In this document: one piece after another, positions 17,274 to 26,315 of the stretch
Position numbering within the stretch: position 1 is the first letter of the stretch
Layout: each line of letters begins with the position of its first letter
From: Flavobacterium sp.
GTDB lineage: Bacteria > Bacteroidota > Bacteroidia > Flavobacteriales > Flavobacteriaceae
Assembly (NCBI GenBank): GCA_023251135.1
Contig: JAHEZJ010000002.1
Location: 124,001-188,000 of the forward strand
Length of the DNA: 64,000 bases
Reading direction: 5' to 3'
Program-made: the position numbers and the translations under genes
Notes under the pieces: model-generated
Databases searched by the model: none
What the model was told of the DNA's origin: nothing
The model's input: only the letters and a program-made list of their open reading frames with translations

Positions 17274-18373
17274 AAAAGTTTTTTAACTATTTTAATTATA
17301 TGATCTGCTACACCCTCTTTAAAATAAACATTCTCACCAGTATATTTTCCAAATTCCAGCGCTTCATTAACAGCTAACACAATAGCCGGTTCTTCGAACG
17401 GACAATTTATAACATTCTTACTTTGCACTCTTCCTTTCTGTCTATCTCCCACATTTACAACATATTTACCAAAAGACGCAGCTTCTAAGATTCCACTCGA
17501 TGTGTTTCCTATTAAAATCTTGGCATAATGCATTGCAGAAAAATAGTTATTCTTTCCGAAATTTTCAATCAACAAAATTCGCTCAGGAATCTCATTTTTG
17601 AGTTTTAAAATCGCTTCTCTGTATATTGATCCTTGTGTATCTGCATTGGGCATTGTTATTACAATGAATATTTTCTCCGAAATTTTCGCCAATGCTTCCT
17701 TCATTGCATTTGCATATTTAAAGTTATCATCTATTGACATTGTTTCTGGATGAAAAGTAACAAGTGAAAATTCTTTATTAGGAATGCTAAATTTATTGTA
17801 AAAATCTTCTCTCTCAATTGGAACAAATTCTTTAATATTATTTAAACTTAAAGATCCAACGCTGAAAATATGACTTTGAGAATCTAATATTTTACTTATT
17901 CTTTCGCTAAAAATATCTGTTGCTGTAAAATGCAAAAATGATGCTAAACTAATTTGATGACGATAAACATTATCTATCGCCCCTTCTGTTGTTTCTCCTC
18001 CATGCAAATGTGCATACTTAACTCCAAAAGGTATCCCAGCCTGAACGGCGGCGCTCATTTCAAAACGATCGCCTAAGCAAAAAACTAGATCATATTTATT
18101 ATTTGCCCAAAAATCAGCAAATTTCAAAACAGTCAAACCATATGATGAAGCAATAGTTTGCTCATCATCATTTGAAATTAATGACGAAATTGTATGAATG
18201 CATGGATAGGTATCTTTTTCAATGTCGTGTAATGTATAACCATGTAATCTTGAGAGATGGGTTCCAAAAGCAACGATTTCCATTTTAAAAAAAGAATCCT
18301 TTTTTAGTTTTTGCAGCAAAGGAAGATAGATCCCATAATCAGCTCTAGAACTTGTTAATACTCCTATTTTCAT
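17270..18373 (-). CDS. legG: Hydrolysing 2-epimerase of the NeuC/LegG type
   Basis: The 367-residue protein begins MKIGVLTSSRADYGIYLPLL and has HLHGGETTEGAIDNVYRHQISLAS in the middle, both typical of NeuC and LegG. These enzymes hydrolyse the nucleotide from a 2-acetamido sugar while inverting C2, giving ManNAc or 2,4-diacetamido-trideoxymannose. A NeuC-type enzyme fits the sialic or legionaminic route and not the pseudaminic route, which uses the PseG hydrolase. The gene overlaps the synthase stop and the PtmE-like start by 4 bases each. Confidence 0.88.
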   Translation of the reverse strand: MKIGVLTSSRADYGIYLPLLQKLKKDSFFKMEIVAFGTHLSRLHGYTLHDIEKDTYPCIHTISSLISNDDEQTIASSYGLTVLKFADFWANNKYDLVFCLGDRFEMSAAVQAGIPFGVKYAHLHGGETTEGAIDNVYRHQISLASFLHFTATDIFSERISKILDSQSHIFSVGSLSLNNIKEFVPIEREDFYNKFSIPNKEFSLVTFHPETMSIDDNFKYANAMKEALAKISEKIFIVITMPNADTQGSIYREAILKLKNEIPERILLIENFGKNNYFSAMHYAKILIGNTSSGILEAASFGKYVVNVGDRQKGRVQSKNVINCPFEEPAIVLAVNEALEFGKYTGENVYFKEGVADHIIKIVKKLL

Positions 18374-19392
18374 TGGATATCGGAAAGTAAAAGTTTATCA
18401 AATTCATTTTTGTCAACAGTCAACTTTCTTCCTACAATATTTTCCCATTGCATTGGCGAAATTCCATCACCAGGTCTTAAAGCAATAAGATCATTCTCTG
18501 TAATTATATGTCCTTTTACTAAATTCTTATTTACAAAAAGACTTTTTCTTGCAATTGCTATATTTCTAGTTTCACTCTCACTTGCTTTTTTTTCTCCATC
18601 TCCATCAATTGCAAGTTCAATATTACGAATTGATTTAACCATTTGCTTTAACTCCTCTGGCTCAAGAGAAGCGGCATGATCCGGTCCAGGTAATGTTCTA
18701 TCCAGAGTAAAATGTTTTTCAATAATTTTTGCTCCCATTGCCACTGCAGCAATTGGAACTTCAATACCAAGGGTATGATCAGAATATCCTACTTTTACAT
18801 CAAAAGTTTTTTTGATAGACAGCATGGCTTTAAGATTAACATCTTTCATAGGCGTTGGATATTCTGTATTACAATGTAAAATTGAAATATCCTCTTTTTT
18901 TAATCCAAATTTGACTAAAATTTCCAGCGCATCTTTTATCTCTATTTCTGAGCACATGCCAGTAGACATAATTACAGGTTTTCTACATAAAGCAATAGCT
19001 CTCAAATAAGGGTAATTTGTTATTTCCCCACTTGGAATCTTGAAAAAAGGCAAACCTAAATCATTCAAATAATTTATGCCCTCAACATCAAAAGCTGTAG
19101 AAAAGAAATTGATTTCTTTTTCAGCACAATATGACATTAATTCTAAATGATTAGCATGACTTAACTCCAAATTTTTCAGCATATTATATTGTGAATCGTC
19201 ACCATCATTCAAATTAATATTTTGGTATTCAGCTTTTTTTGCAGTTTTACTGACTAAACTATCTGCCTTAAAAGTCTGAAACTTTACATAATCTACACCG
19301 GCCTCTACTGCAGCATCAATTAATTGCTTGGCTACTTGTATATCTCCATTATGATTTACACCAGCTTCAGCTATAATAATTACTTTGTCCAT
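18370..19392 (-). CDS. legI: Nonulosonic acid synthase (NeuB/LegI type)
   Basis: This 340-residue protein has the NeuB TIM barrel (IIAEAGVNHNGDIQVAKQLI near the N-terminus, then KFQTFKADSLV) and a C-terminal antifreeze-like SAF domain (about residues 280-340, with RKSLFVNKNLVKG and ALRPGDGI). It condenses phosphoenolpyruvate with the 6-carbon amino sugar to give the 9-carbon acid. Neighbours LegG, LegF, PtmE, LegC and LegB types favour legionaminate as product. It overlaps the LegG-type gene by 4 bases. Confidence 0.9.
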   Translation of the reverse strand: MDKVIIIAEAGVNHNGDIQVAKQLIDAAVEAGVDYVKFQTFKADSLVSKTAKKAEYQNINLNDGDDSQYNMLKNLELSHANHLELMSYCAEKEINFFSTAFDVEGINYLNDLGLPFFKIPSGEITNYPYLRAIALCRKPVIMSTGMCSEIEIKDALEILVKFGLKKEDISILHCNTEYPTPMKDVNLKAMLSIKKTFDVKVGYSDHTLGIEVPIAAVAMGAKIIEKHFTLDRTLPGPDHAASLEPEELKQMVKSIRNIELAIDGDGEKKASESETRNIAIARKSLFVNKNLVKGHIITENDLIALRPGDGISPMQWENIVGRKLTVDKNEFDKLLLSDIQ

Positions 19393-19395
19393 ATC

Positions 19396-20022
19396 TTAAA
19401 TTATTCTTCCTGGATTTCCTATTACTTTTTTACCATCTGGAATATCAGTAATAATAACGGCACCCGCCCCAATTATTACATCTTTCCCAATAGTTATACC
19501 TTGCTTAATGACCGAATTAGCACCAACAAACGTTCTTTCACCTACTTTGACATTTCCAGCCAAAACTGCTCCTGGTCCTATGTGTACAGCATCATTTAAA
19601 ATACATTCATGTTCTACAATACAACCTGTATTTAAAATTACATGCTTTCCAATTGATGCAAGTGCATTAACAGAGACATTTTTATTAATAAAGGTTCCAT
19701 TACCAATCGAAACATTTTTTGATACATGTGCAGTATGATGAATCACTGTTTCAATCACTTTCCCTTTAGATTCAATTAAAATAGCTATATTTTGTCTCAT
19801 TCTATTATCGCCAAGTCCAATAACAAAAGAAGTTACATGATTCCCCCAACCTGCAAAATTCTTGTCCTTCTCAAATCCTAAATACTCTAAACTATAAGGA
19901 TTATGATCTACTTCTTCTTTATCTGAATAACCTATTACATTCAAACCGTTTTCTAAAACGGTTTCAATCAACACGTATGCATGTCCTGAATAACCAACAA
20001 TAATAACTGATTTATCTGACAC
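19396..20022 (-). CDS. NeuD/PglD-like sugar N- or O-acetyltransferase (LegH candidate)
   Basis: The 208-residue protein has a small N-terminal nucleotide-sugar-binding domain (SVIIVGYSGHAYVLIETVL) and a hexapeptide beta-helix from about residue 95 onwards, ending GKKVIGNPGRII. This is the PglD/NeuD layout. In a legionaminic cassette, the matching step is acetylation of the C4 amino group placed by the aminotransferase just upstream, the LegH reaction. A NeuD-like O-acetylation role is also possible. It overlaps the aminotransferase gene by 11 bases. Confidence 0.82.
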   Translation of the reverse strand: MSDKSVIIVGYSGHAYVLIETVLENGLNVIGYSDKEEVDHNPYSLEYLGFEKDKNFAGWGNHVTSFVIGLGDNRMRQNIAILIESKGKVIETVIHHTAHVSKNVSIGNGTFINKNVSVNALASIGKHVILNTGCIVEHECILNDAVHIGPGAVLAGNVKVGERTFVGANSVIKQGITIGKDVIIGAGAVIITDIPDGKKVIGNPGRII

Positions 20023-21154
20023 TACTAGGTATATTTACAATTCGCTCCTCTAAAAATTCAGCATTCATTTGTTGATCTCTCTGACAATTTTCATACATCG
20101 GCAAACGATACATTAATTGCCATATGGGTCTAGTCATTACATCATTTGCATTTGTATTGCTTAAAAACAAATCTCTTTCAGCTTTGTTTTCCAGCTCTAC
20201 ACACATTAACCAATAATTAGCCTTAGTATCAGGCGTTTCAGTTCTAAAATTTATACCAATAGTCGAAAAGAAAGATTTGTATTCTAGAGCTAATTTCCTT
20301 TTATTTTCTAAAAAAACATCTAATTGTTCTAACTGTGCACATGCCAAAGCTGCATTTAGATTGGGCATTCGAAAATTATATCCCATTTCATCATGAACAT
20401 ACTCATATGGGTGTGGAATTTTGGCTGTTGTAGTTAGGTATTTTGCCCTTTCTCCTAATTTAAAGTCATTTGTTACAATAGCACCACCGCCTCCGGAAGT
20501 AACTATTTTATTACCATTAAATGAAAAAGCACCAAGCGTTCCAAAACTACCTGTTGGCTTTCCTTTGTATTGACTCCCTAATGATTCTGCTGCATCTTCA
20601 ACAACAGGAATGTTCCACTTTTTACAAACTACTATTAGTTCCTCTAAATGTACCGGAAAACCAAAAGTGTGCATTGGCAAACAAGCACTTATTCTTTTTC
20701 CTGTTTTTTTATTGTAGCATCCATCTTCTCTTAAATCTCCAAACTCTTCTAAAAATAAAGCAACAGCTTTGGAAGATAATCCCATTGTATCTAAGTCAAC
20801 ATCTAAAAAAACAGGTGAGGCATTAAGATATGATATGGAATTTGCAGTTGCCACAAAAGTTAAGGCTTGAGTTAATACTTCATCACCAGAATTTACCCCC
20901 GCTAATCGCAATGCTACTTGAATTGCAGCAGTACCATTGACAACGGCTACACTCTTTTTTGTTTGGGTAATATTTTGCATCATTACTTCAAATTGATCAA
21001 CATATGCTCCGACAGAGGATACAAATGTAGAATCAATAGTTTCTAACAAATATTTTTTTTCGTTACCTCCAAAACGAGGAACGTGCAACGGAATAAAGTT
21101 ATCTGTTTTATACTGAGCTTTTATATAAGATATAACCGTATTAAAATCTCTCAT
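20012..21154 (-). CDS. legC: PLP-dependent sugar aminotransferase (LegC type)
   Basis: This 380-residue DegT/DnrJ/EryC1-fold enzyme has the PLP lysine at about K216 (GAFSFNGNKIVTSGGGG) and VVEDAAESLGS, the aspartate that contacts the pyridine ring. The N-terminal form IPLHVPRFGGNEKKYL is that of the LegC-like subfamily found in nonulosonate clusters rather than of WbpE. It should aminate C4 of the 4-keto sugar made by the dehydratase encoded 3 bases upstream, with glutamate as donor. The acetyltransferase gene overlaps its 3' end. Confidence 0.87.
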   Translation of the reverse strand: MRDFNTVISYIKAQYKTDNFIPLHVPRFGGNEKKYLLETIDSTFVSSVGAYVDQFEVMMQNITQTKKSVAVVNGTAAIQVALRLAGVNSGDEVLTQALTFVATANSISYLNASPVFLDVDLDTMGLSSKAVALFLEEFGDLREDGCYNKKTGKRISACLPMHTFGFPVHLEELIVVCKKWNIPVVEDAAESLGSQYKGKPTGSFGTLGAFSFNGNKIVTSGGGGAIVTNDFKLGERAKYLTTTAKIPHPYEYVHDEMGYNFRMPNLNAALACAQLEQLDVFLENKRKLALEYKSFFSTIGINFRTETPDTKANYWLMCVELENKAERDLFLSNTNANDVMTRPIWQLMYRLPMYENCQRDQQMNAEFLEERIVNIPSSVR

Positions 21155-21156
21155 AA

Positions 21157-22344
21157 TTACATTTTTTCGTCTAAGTATTTACCTGTTTCTTTATGCCCAA
21201 AATTAGGAATCATAACATGAAACAAAGCAACTATTTCCTCTTTATTCCATTTTTTATCAGCTTTCATCTGAGTAATTTTAGCCGTAAATTTTTCAAGTTT
21301 AGATTGATCAAAGTAAGCTTCGTTTTTAATAACACCTAAATTATTAAATCGATCCATATCCAAAACTTCATTATCAGTAAAAAACTCTTCAAAATCTTTT
21401 TCTCCAGTAGTATCGCTAGCAGTAAACAAACAAGGCCACTTTTTCTGCTTTATTAAAGTATCAACACTTTTTCTTGCTTCATCCTCATTTTCGCATAAAT
21501 AAGGTTCATAACCAATTTCCGCTAAATATTTTACAGCAATATCAGCAAAAGAAATTAGATGGAGATTTTCACTTAATTTTGGAAAAAAGATATCTCTATT
21601 TTCTCCAAAAACACATGACATCAAACATAATTCACCGGATTCTTGCGGTGTAACGAAATAACGTTTAATATCATTTGGTGCAACAATAGGCTGTTTTTTA
21701 ATTATTCTTTGATTAAATCCATGGAGCAAAGAACCATCAGAAAAAGCAACATTCGCAAAACGTGCGGTAGATATTTTTATATCTGCGCTTTTTCGCATCA
21801 GATACATTTCCATAATCCTTTTAGAGCCCCCCATCATATTGACAGGATTGGCCGCTTTATCCGTTGAAACACAAAAGTACTTTTTTACTCCTTTCTCAAT
21901 AGATTGATCTAACGTTTTTTCGGTATTGAAAACATTCACATCAATCATTCTCATTAATGTAAAAGGATCCTTTTCACTTCGAACATGTTTTAATGCTGAA
22001 AGGTTTAATACGTAATCATATTTACCATCAGAATTTATAAATGCATCATATTCAATAGATCCAATGTCCAATGCAAAAGTTTGAAAATCCCCATCAATAT
22101 AACCGTAAGAGCTTCTCAAATCCCTTACTAGTTCTACCATGTTATTTTCGCTAATATCTACAACATGAAGTTTAAGAGGATTACGTTTAAAAATCTCTTT
22201 CGTAACAGCTTGTCCAATTGACCCTGCCCCTCCAATTACTAAAAACTTAGATTCTTTTACTACTTTCTTTAATTCTGCTTCATTTCTAGTAATATCGTCA
22301 CTAAACAATTCTTTATTGCGTCCTATTAAACTTAATACTTCCAT
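21157..22344 (-). CDS. NDP-GlcNAc 4,6-dehydratase (CapD/FlaA1-like, LegB role)
   Basis: The 395-residue soluble protein is a short-chain dehydrogenase with GGAGSIG at residues 38-44 and STDKAANPVN followed by MMGGSKR (Met171, Lys175), the form in which CapD/PglF-type 4,6-dehydratases replace the catalytic tyrosine. It lacks the membrane segments of PglF. It should supply the 4-keto-6-deoxy sugar for the LegC-type aminotransferase. Campylobacter LegB is a shorter dehydratase acting on GDP-GlcNAc; this longer CapD-like type occurs in other nonulosonate clusters. Which nucleotide it accepts is not clear, although the PtmE-like gene suggests GDP. Confidence 0.83.
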   Translation of the reverse strand: MEVLSLIGRNKELFSDDITRNEAELKKVVKESKFLVIGGAGSIGQAVTKEIFKRNPLKLHVVDISENNMVELVRDLRSSYGYIDGDFQTFALDIGSIEYDAFINSDGKYDYVLNLSALKHVRSEKDPFTLMRMIDVNVFNTEKTLDQSIEKGVKKYFCVSTDKAANPVNMMGGSKRIMEMYLMRKSADIKISTARFANVAFSDGSLLHGFNQRIIKKQPIVAPNDIKRYFVTPQESGELCLMSCVFGENRDIFFPKLSENLHLISFADIAVKYLAEIGYEPYLCENEDEARKSVDTLIKQKKWPCLFTASDTTGEKDFEEFFTDNEVLDMDRFNNLGVIKNEAYFDQSKLEKFTAKITQMKADKKWNKEEIVALFHVMIPNFGHKETGKYLDEKM

Positions 22345-23381
22345 TATTTTGTTGAATAAATTCTCTCAATAATTTCAACCACTTTCATCCCTTCTAATGC
22401 ATTTGTTGATATACTCTCTTTTCCTGCAAGTACATTTGAAATATTTTCATAAACATAATGATGATTTGCAGCTGAACCTTTGTATAAACCATAATCATTA
22501 GGAGGATTACTTTCTGCTAGAACCGGCATCGCGTAATCTTTAATATGACAATATTCCACTTCATTCATATATTGTCCCCCAACTTTTACAGATCCATTCT
22601 CTGCTACAATAGTTATCGAGCTTTCCAGATTTTTATCCCAAACTGCAGTTGAATAGTTCAAACTTCCCATACCTCCCTCAACAAAATCAAAACTCACAAA
22701 ACCTGAATCTTCAAAATCTGTACTTTTCTGATGCGCAAAATCTTTAAGTCTAGCATTTATATTAGTAACATCCCCAAAGTACCAATACATCAAATCGATA
22801 AAGTGAGAAAATTGAGTAAAAAGAGTTCCGCCATCTAAATCTCGTGTACCATGCCACGAAGTTGGTTTACCAGTAATATTATCTGGTTTATAATAACGAT
22901 CATCACGATTCCAGTAACAATTGATTTGCACCATAAAAATTTTACCTAAAATTTTTGCTTCAAGTACTTCTTTTAACCAAACTGAAGGTGGTGAATAACG
23001 ATTTTGCATAACACAAAATACTTGCTTATGCTTTTGAAGTGCTTTGAAAATAATTTGTTCGCATCCCGATTTTGTCAAAGCCATTGGTTTTTCAATTACT
23101 ACATGACAGTTATTTTCTAGAACCTGCAAAGCCTGTTCTTGATGGTATCCATTTGGAGTTGCAATGGCAACAGCATCGATTTCAATTTTGGAATCAAACA
23201 ATGCCTCTAAAGAATTAAAAAAAATTGCATCCGAATAATTTTCCAACCCTAATTCTTCTCTCTTCTTAACATCACAAAGTGCAACTAATTCAAAATCTGA
23301 ATTACCTAAAATCATGCTAGCATGTCTTTTTCCAATATGTCCACAGCCAATGACTGCAAATTTTATTTTACCCATCTTCAA
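22344..23381 (-). CDS. UDP-GlcNAcA 3-dehydrogenase, WbpB/WlbA-like (Gfo/Idh/MocA family)
   Basis: The 345-residue protein has the Gfo/Idh/MocA layout: Rossmann loop GCGHIG at residues 12-17, the EKP motif at 97-99, and a C-terminal beta domain with GTRDLDGGTLFTQFSHFIDL. WbpB/WlbA enzymes oxidise C3 of UDP-GlcNAcA and regenerate NAD with 2-oxoglutarate, which becomes 2-hydroxyglutarate. The next genes downstream of its position in the pathway, WbpD- and WbpE-like, are adjacent, so the call is well supported by context. It shares a base with the dehydratase gene that follows. Confidence 0.83.
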   Translation of the reverse strand: MKMGKIKFAVIGCGHIGKRHASMILGNSDFELVALCDVKKREELGLENYSDAIFFNSLEALFDSKIEIDAVAIATPNGYHQEQALQVLENNCHVVIEKPMALTKSGCEQIIFKALQKHKQVFCVMQNRYSPPSVWLKEVLEAKILGKIFMVQINCYWNRDDRYYKPDNITGKPTSWHGTRDLDGGTLFTQFSHFIDLMYWYFGDVTNINARLKDFAHQKSTDFEDSGFVSFDFVEGGMGSLNYSTAVWDKNLESSITIVAENGSVKVGGQYMNEVEYCHIKDYAMPVLAESNPPNDYGLYKGSAANHHYVYENISNVLAGKESISTNALEGMKVVEIIERIYSTK

Positions 23382-23957
23382 TTAACTTATTTTTGTTACG
23401 GTATTATTCTCTAATTTGTATTCCTGTTTGCTTTCATGACAGATTGCCACATTGTTTTCATTAAAATCCAAACGATGTCCATATTCCCCTACCCAACCAA
23501 TTTGCTTTGCTGGATTCCCAACTACTAAAGCATATGGAGGAACATTTTTAGTCACAACTGCGCCAGCACCTATAAAGGCATATTCTCCAATATCGTGACC
23601 GCAAACTATAGTAGCATTTGCACCTATGCTTGCTCCCTTACCAACATGTGTTTTAGCATATTGCTCTCGTCTATTGATTGCACTACGAGGATTTATCACA
23701 TTAGTAAAAACCATAGAAGGTCCTAAAAAAACATCATCATCACATGTTACTCCTGTATAAATAGAGACATTATTCTGAATTTTCACATTATTACCTAAAA
23801 CTACATCTGGCGATACAACAACATTCTGTCCAATGTTACATTTTTTTCCTATAAAACAATTAGGCATGATATGTGAGAAATGCCAAACTTTTGTACCTTC
23901 TCCTATTATACATCCTGAATCTATAATAGCGCTTTCATGAACAAAGAAATTTTCCAT
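23382..23957 (-). CDS. UDP-sugar N-acetyltransferase, WbpD/WlbB-like
   Basis: The 191-residue left-handed beta-helix protein starts [24 protein letters not shown] and has [17 protein letters not shown] in the middle, both close to WbpD/WlbB. These enzymes acetylate the C3 amino group of UDP-GlcNAc3NA with acetyl-CoA. The aminotransferase gene lies 1 base upstream and the WbpB-like gene immediately downstream, making the WbpE-D-B order a single functional block. The tail after the helix is short and variable in this family. Confidence 0.85.
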   Translation of the reverse strand: MENFFVHESAIIDSGCIIGEGTKVWHFSHIMPNCFIGKKCNIGQNVVVSPDVVLGNNVKIQNNVSIYTGVTCDDDVFLGPSMVFTNVINPRSAINRREQYAKTHVGKGASIGANATIVCGHDIGEYAFIGAGAVVTKNVPPYALVVGNPAKQIGWVGEYGHRLDFNENNVAICHESKQEYKLENNTVTKIS

Positions 23958-23958
23958 A

Positions 23959-25092
23959 TCAGTTAATAAAAAATGATTTTACATTATTACAAATATACTC
24001 CATAGTCTCTAAATTCATTTCAGTATGAACAGGTAATGAAATTACTTCCTCACATAATGATTCCGTAATTGGTAACCTAAAATTTGAATCAACAAATTCA
24101 CAAAAAGCATCTTGCTTATATAATGGAAGTGGATAATATATCATACTAGGTATTCCTTTCTCAGAAAGAAATTTTTGCAACTCATTACGTCTACCATTTT
24201 TCACTTTCAATGTATACTGATGAAAAACATGCGAACTATTGAACTGTCTCGTTGGTATATCCAAATCGGAAATGTGAGTAAAAGCACTATCATAAAAAGA
24301 AGCCATACGATTGCGCGCTTCACTGTAATCATCTAAATATCTGAGTTTAATATTAAGAATCGCTGCTTGAATAGTGTCTAATCTAGAATTACAACCTAAA
24401 ACCTTATGAAAATATTTTTTTTCTTGTCCATGATTGGCAATCATTCTCATCTTTAAAGCTAATTCATCATCATTAGTCATCAACGCACCTCCATCACCAT
24501 AACACCCAAGATTTTTTGAAGGAAAAAAAGAAGTACTTCCTATATGTCCAATTGTTCCTGTTTTTGCTTTGGTACCATTTGAGAAAGTATAAGTTGCCCC
24601 TATAGCCTGAGCATTATCTTCGATAACAAATAAATTATGCCTTTTCGCTAATTCCATTATTGGTTCCATATCACATGATTGACCATATAAATGAACAGGG
24701 ACAATAGCTTTAGTCTTTGAAGTAATAGCTTTTTCGATAATCTCTGCAGTAATGTTAAACGTATTACTGTCAACTTCAACCATTACCGGAACTAAACCTA
24801 GTAATCCAATAACTTCAGCTGTTGCTACATATGTAAAAGAAGGACAAATGACTTCGTCACCTCTTTGAAGACCTAATGCCATCATAGCAATTTGCAAAGA
24901 ATCAGTTCCGTTAGCACAAGGTATAACATGCTTAACTCCTAGATAACTTTCAAGGTTCGATTGAAATTCTTTTACTGCGGGACCATTTATAAAAGCGGTG
25001 CTTTCAATACAATTGATCACTGCTTGATCAATTTCATTTTTAATGTGGTGATATTGTGTCTTTAAATCCACCATCTGAATAGATTCTGTCAT
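23959..25092 (-). CDS. UDP-3-keto sugar aminotransferase, WbpE/WlbC-like
   Basis: This 377-residue PLP enzyme of the DegT/DnrJ/EryC1 fold opens with [18 protein letters not shown], has Asp159 in [11 protein letters not shown] and the PLP lysine at K193 in [17 protein letters not shown]. These are the marks of WbpE and its relatives, which transfer the amino group of L-glutamate to C3 of the keto uronic acid, releasing 2-oxoglutarate. That product is the very oxidant used by the WbpB-like enzyme, so the two are coupled. The oxidase gene upstream is 8 bases away. Confidence 0.87.
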   Translation of the reverse strand: MTESIQMVDLKTQYHHIKNEIDQAVINCIESTAFINGPAVKEFQSNLESYLGVKHVIPCANGTDSLQIAMMALGLQRGDEVICPSFTYVATAEVIGLLGLVPVMVEVDSNTFNITAEIIEKAITSKTKAIVPVHLYGQSCDMEPIMELAKRHNLFVIEDNAQAIGATYTFSNGTKAKTGTIGHIGSTSFFPSKNLGCYGDGGALMTNDDELALKMRMIANHGQEKKYFHKVLGCNSRLDTIQAAILNIKLRYLDDYSEARNRMASFYDSAFTHISDLDIPTRQFNSSHVFHQYTLKVKNGRRNELQKFLSEKGIPSMIYYPLPLYKQDAFCEFVDSNFRLPITESLCEEVISLPVHTEMNLETMEYICNNVKSFFIN

Positions 25093-25099
25093 AGTAAAA

Positions 25100-26296
25100 T
25101 TACATTTTTTTTAATGCTAAAGAAGCTATACTTTCTCCAATAGCCAATGATGAAGTTGCTGCGGGTGATGGTGCATTACAAACATTAATAACATTCTTAT
25201 TTTCAAAAATTAAAAAATCATCTGAAAGATTACCTTTACTATCACATGCTTGTGCTCTAACACCTGCGTTTCCTTCCTGTAAATCTTCTTTTTTAATTTC
25301 TGGAATGAGTTTCTGCAAAGCCTTTACAAATGCTGCTTTTGAATAAGAACGGTACATTTCATACAAACCATCCTTCCAATACTTTAGAGCTACTTTTTGA
25401 AACCCAGAGTGTCCTAAAGTTTCAAATAATTCAGTCCAGTTTATGGTCTTATTACTATAACCTTCGCGGGCAAAAGCCAAAACTGCATTAGGACCTGCTT
25501 CTATACCACCATTTATCATTCGTGTAAAATGAACTCCTAAAAATGGAAAATTAGGATTTGGCACAGGATATATTAGATTTTTAACCAAATATTCTTTCTC
25601 TTTCTTTATATTATAGTATTCTCCTCTAAAAGGCAAGATTTGAACATCTATTTCTTTATTACTCATTTTAGCGATCTTATCGGAATACAATCCTGCACAA
25701 TTAATAATCCATTTCGCTTCGAAACTAGTATTTTGTGTCTGAATCTCGGAGACACTATTTAAAGTCCTTATTTCCTGAACTTTTTGATTAAATAAAATCT
25801 CACCACCAAGCCCTAAAAATAATTCAAGATATTTTTGAGACACTGCCTTATAATCTATAATTCCTGTTTGAGGAACCCAAATACCTTCAATACCAATGCA
25901 ATGAGGCTCTATTTCTTTAATCTCCTGAGTCGCAATTTTTCTAATTCCTATAAGCTCATTAGCAATTCCTCTTTCATAGATGTTATTAAGAATTGGTAAT
26001 TCATGCTTTTCGGTAGCAACAATTATTTTACCACAAAGATCAAACTTTATTTCATTTTCGCTACAAAATTGTGTTAACTGGTCATATCCTTTTTTACAAT
26101 TAATTGCTTTTAGACTTCCCGGTTTATAATAAATACCTGAATGAATTACTCCACTATTATTACCCGTCTGATGTAAAGCAATTTGATTTTCTTTCTCTAA
26201 AATAAGAACCTTTAATTTAGGATTTCCTTTGATTAAATGATATGCTGTTGATAATCCAACAATACCAGCTCCAATAATTACAAAATCTTTTTTCAA
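25100..26296 (-). CDS. lhgO: L-2-hydroxyglutarate oxidase, LhgO-like
   Basis: The 398-residue flavoprotein has the FAD Rossmann loop in VIIGAGIVGLSTAY (GAGIVG at 9-14), HQTGNNSGVIHSGIYYKPGS near residue 42, and the C-terminal FAD contact region around CNAPSPAATSSLAIG. These match LhgO, which oxidises L-2-hydroxyglutarate to 2-oxoglutarate, passing electrons to oxygen or quinone at the membrane. Its place between WbpA-like and WbpE-like genes suggests that it removes the 2-hydroxyglutarate formed by the WbpB-like enzyme. The fit depends on which enantiomer WbpB makes. Confidence 0.83.
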   Translation of the reverse strand: MKKDFVIIGAGIVGLSTAYHLIKGNPKLKVLILEKENQIALHQTGNNSGVIHSGIYYKPGSLKAINCKKGYDQLTQFCSENEIKFDLCGKIIVATEKHELPILNNIYERGIANELIGIRKIATQEIKEIEPHCIGIEGIWVPQTGIIDYKAVSQKYLELFLGLGGEILFNQKVQEIRTLNSVSEIQTQNTSFEAKWIINCAGLYSDKIAKMSNKEIDVQILPFRGEYYNIKKEKEYLVKNLIYPVPNPNFPFLGVHFTRMINGGIEAGPNAVLAFAREGYSNKTINWTELFETLGHSGFQKVALKYWKDGLYEMYRSYSKAAFVKALQKLIPEIKKEDLQEGNAGVRAQACDSKGNLSDDFLIFENKNVINVCNAPSPAATSSLAIGESIASLALKKM

Positions 26297-26315
26297 ACTA
26301 TTTTTCTTTAAAAAA

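Noticed and set aside
17270..20022. A pseudaminic acid pathway
   Set aside because: The NeuC-type hydrolysing epimerase and PtmE-like gene fit the legionaminic or sialic route; no PseG- or PseB/PseC-specific signature was seen.
20521..20826. A 101-codon plus-strand frame
   Set aside because: It lies wholly opposite the LegC-type aminotransferase gene, has no recognisable domain and no promoter.
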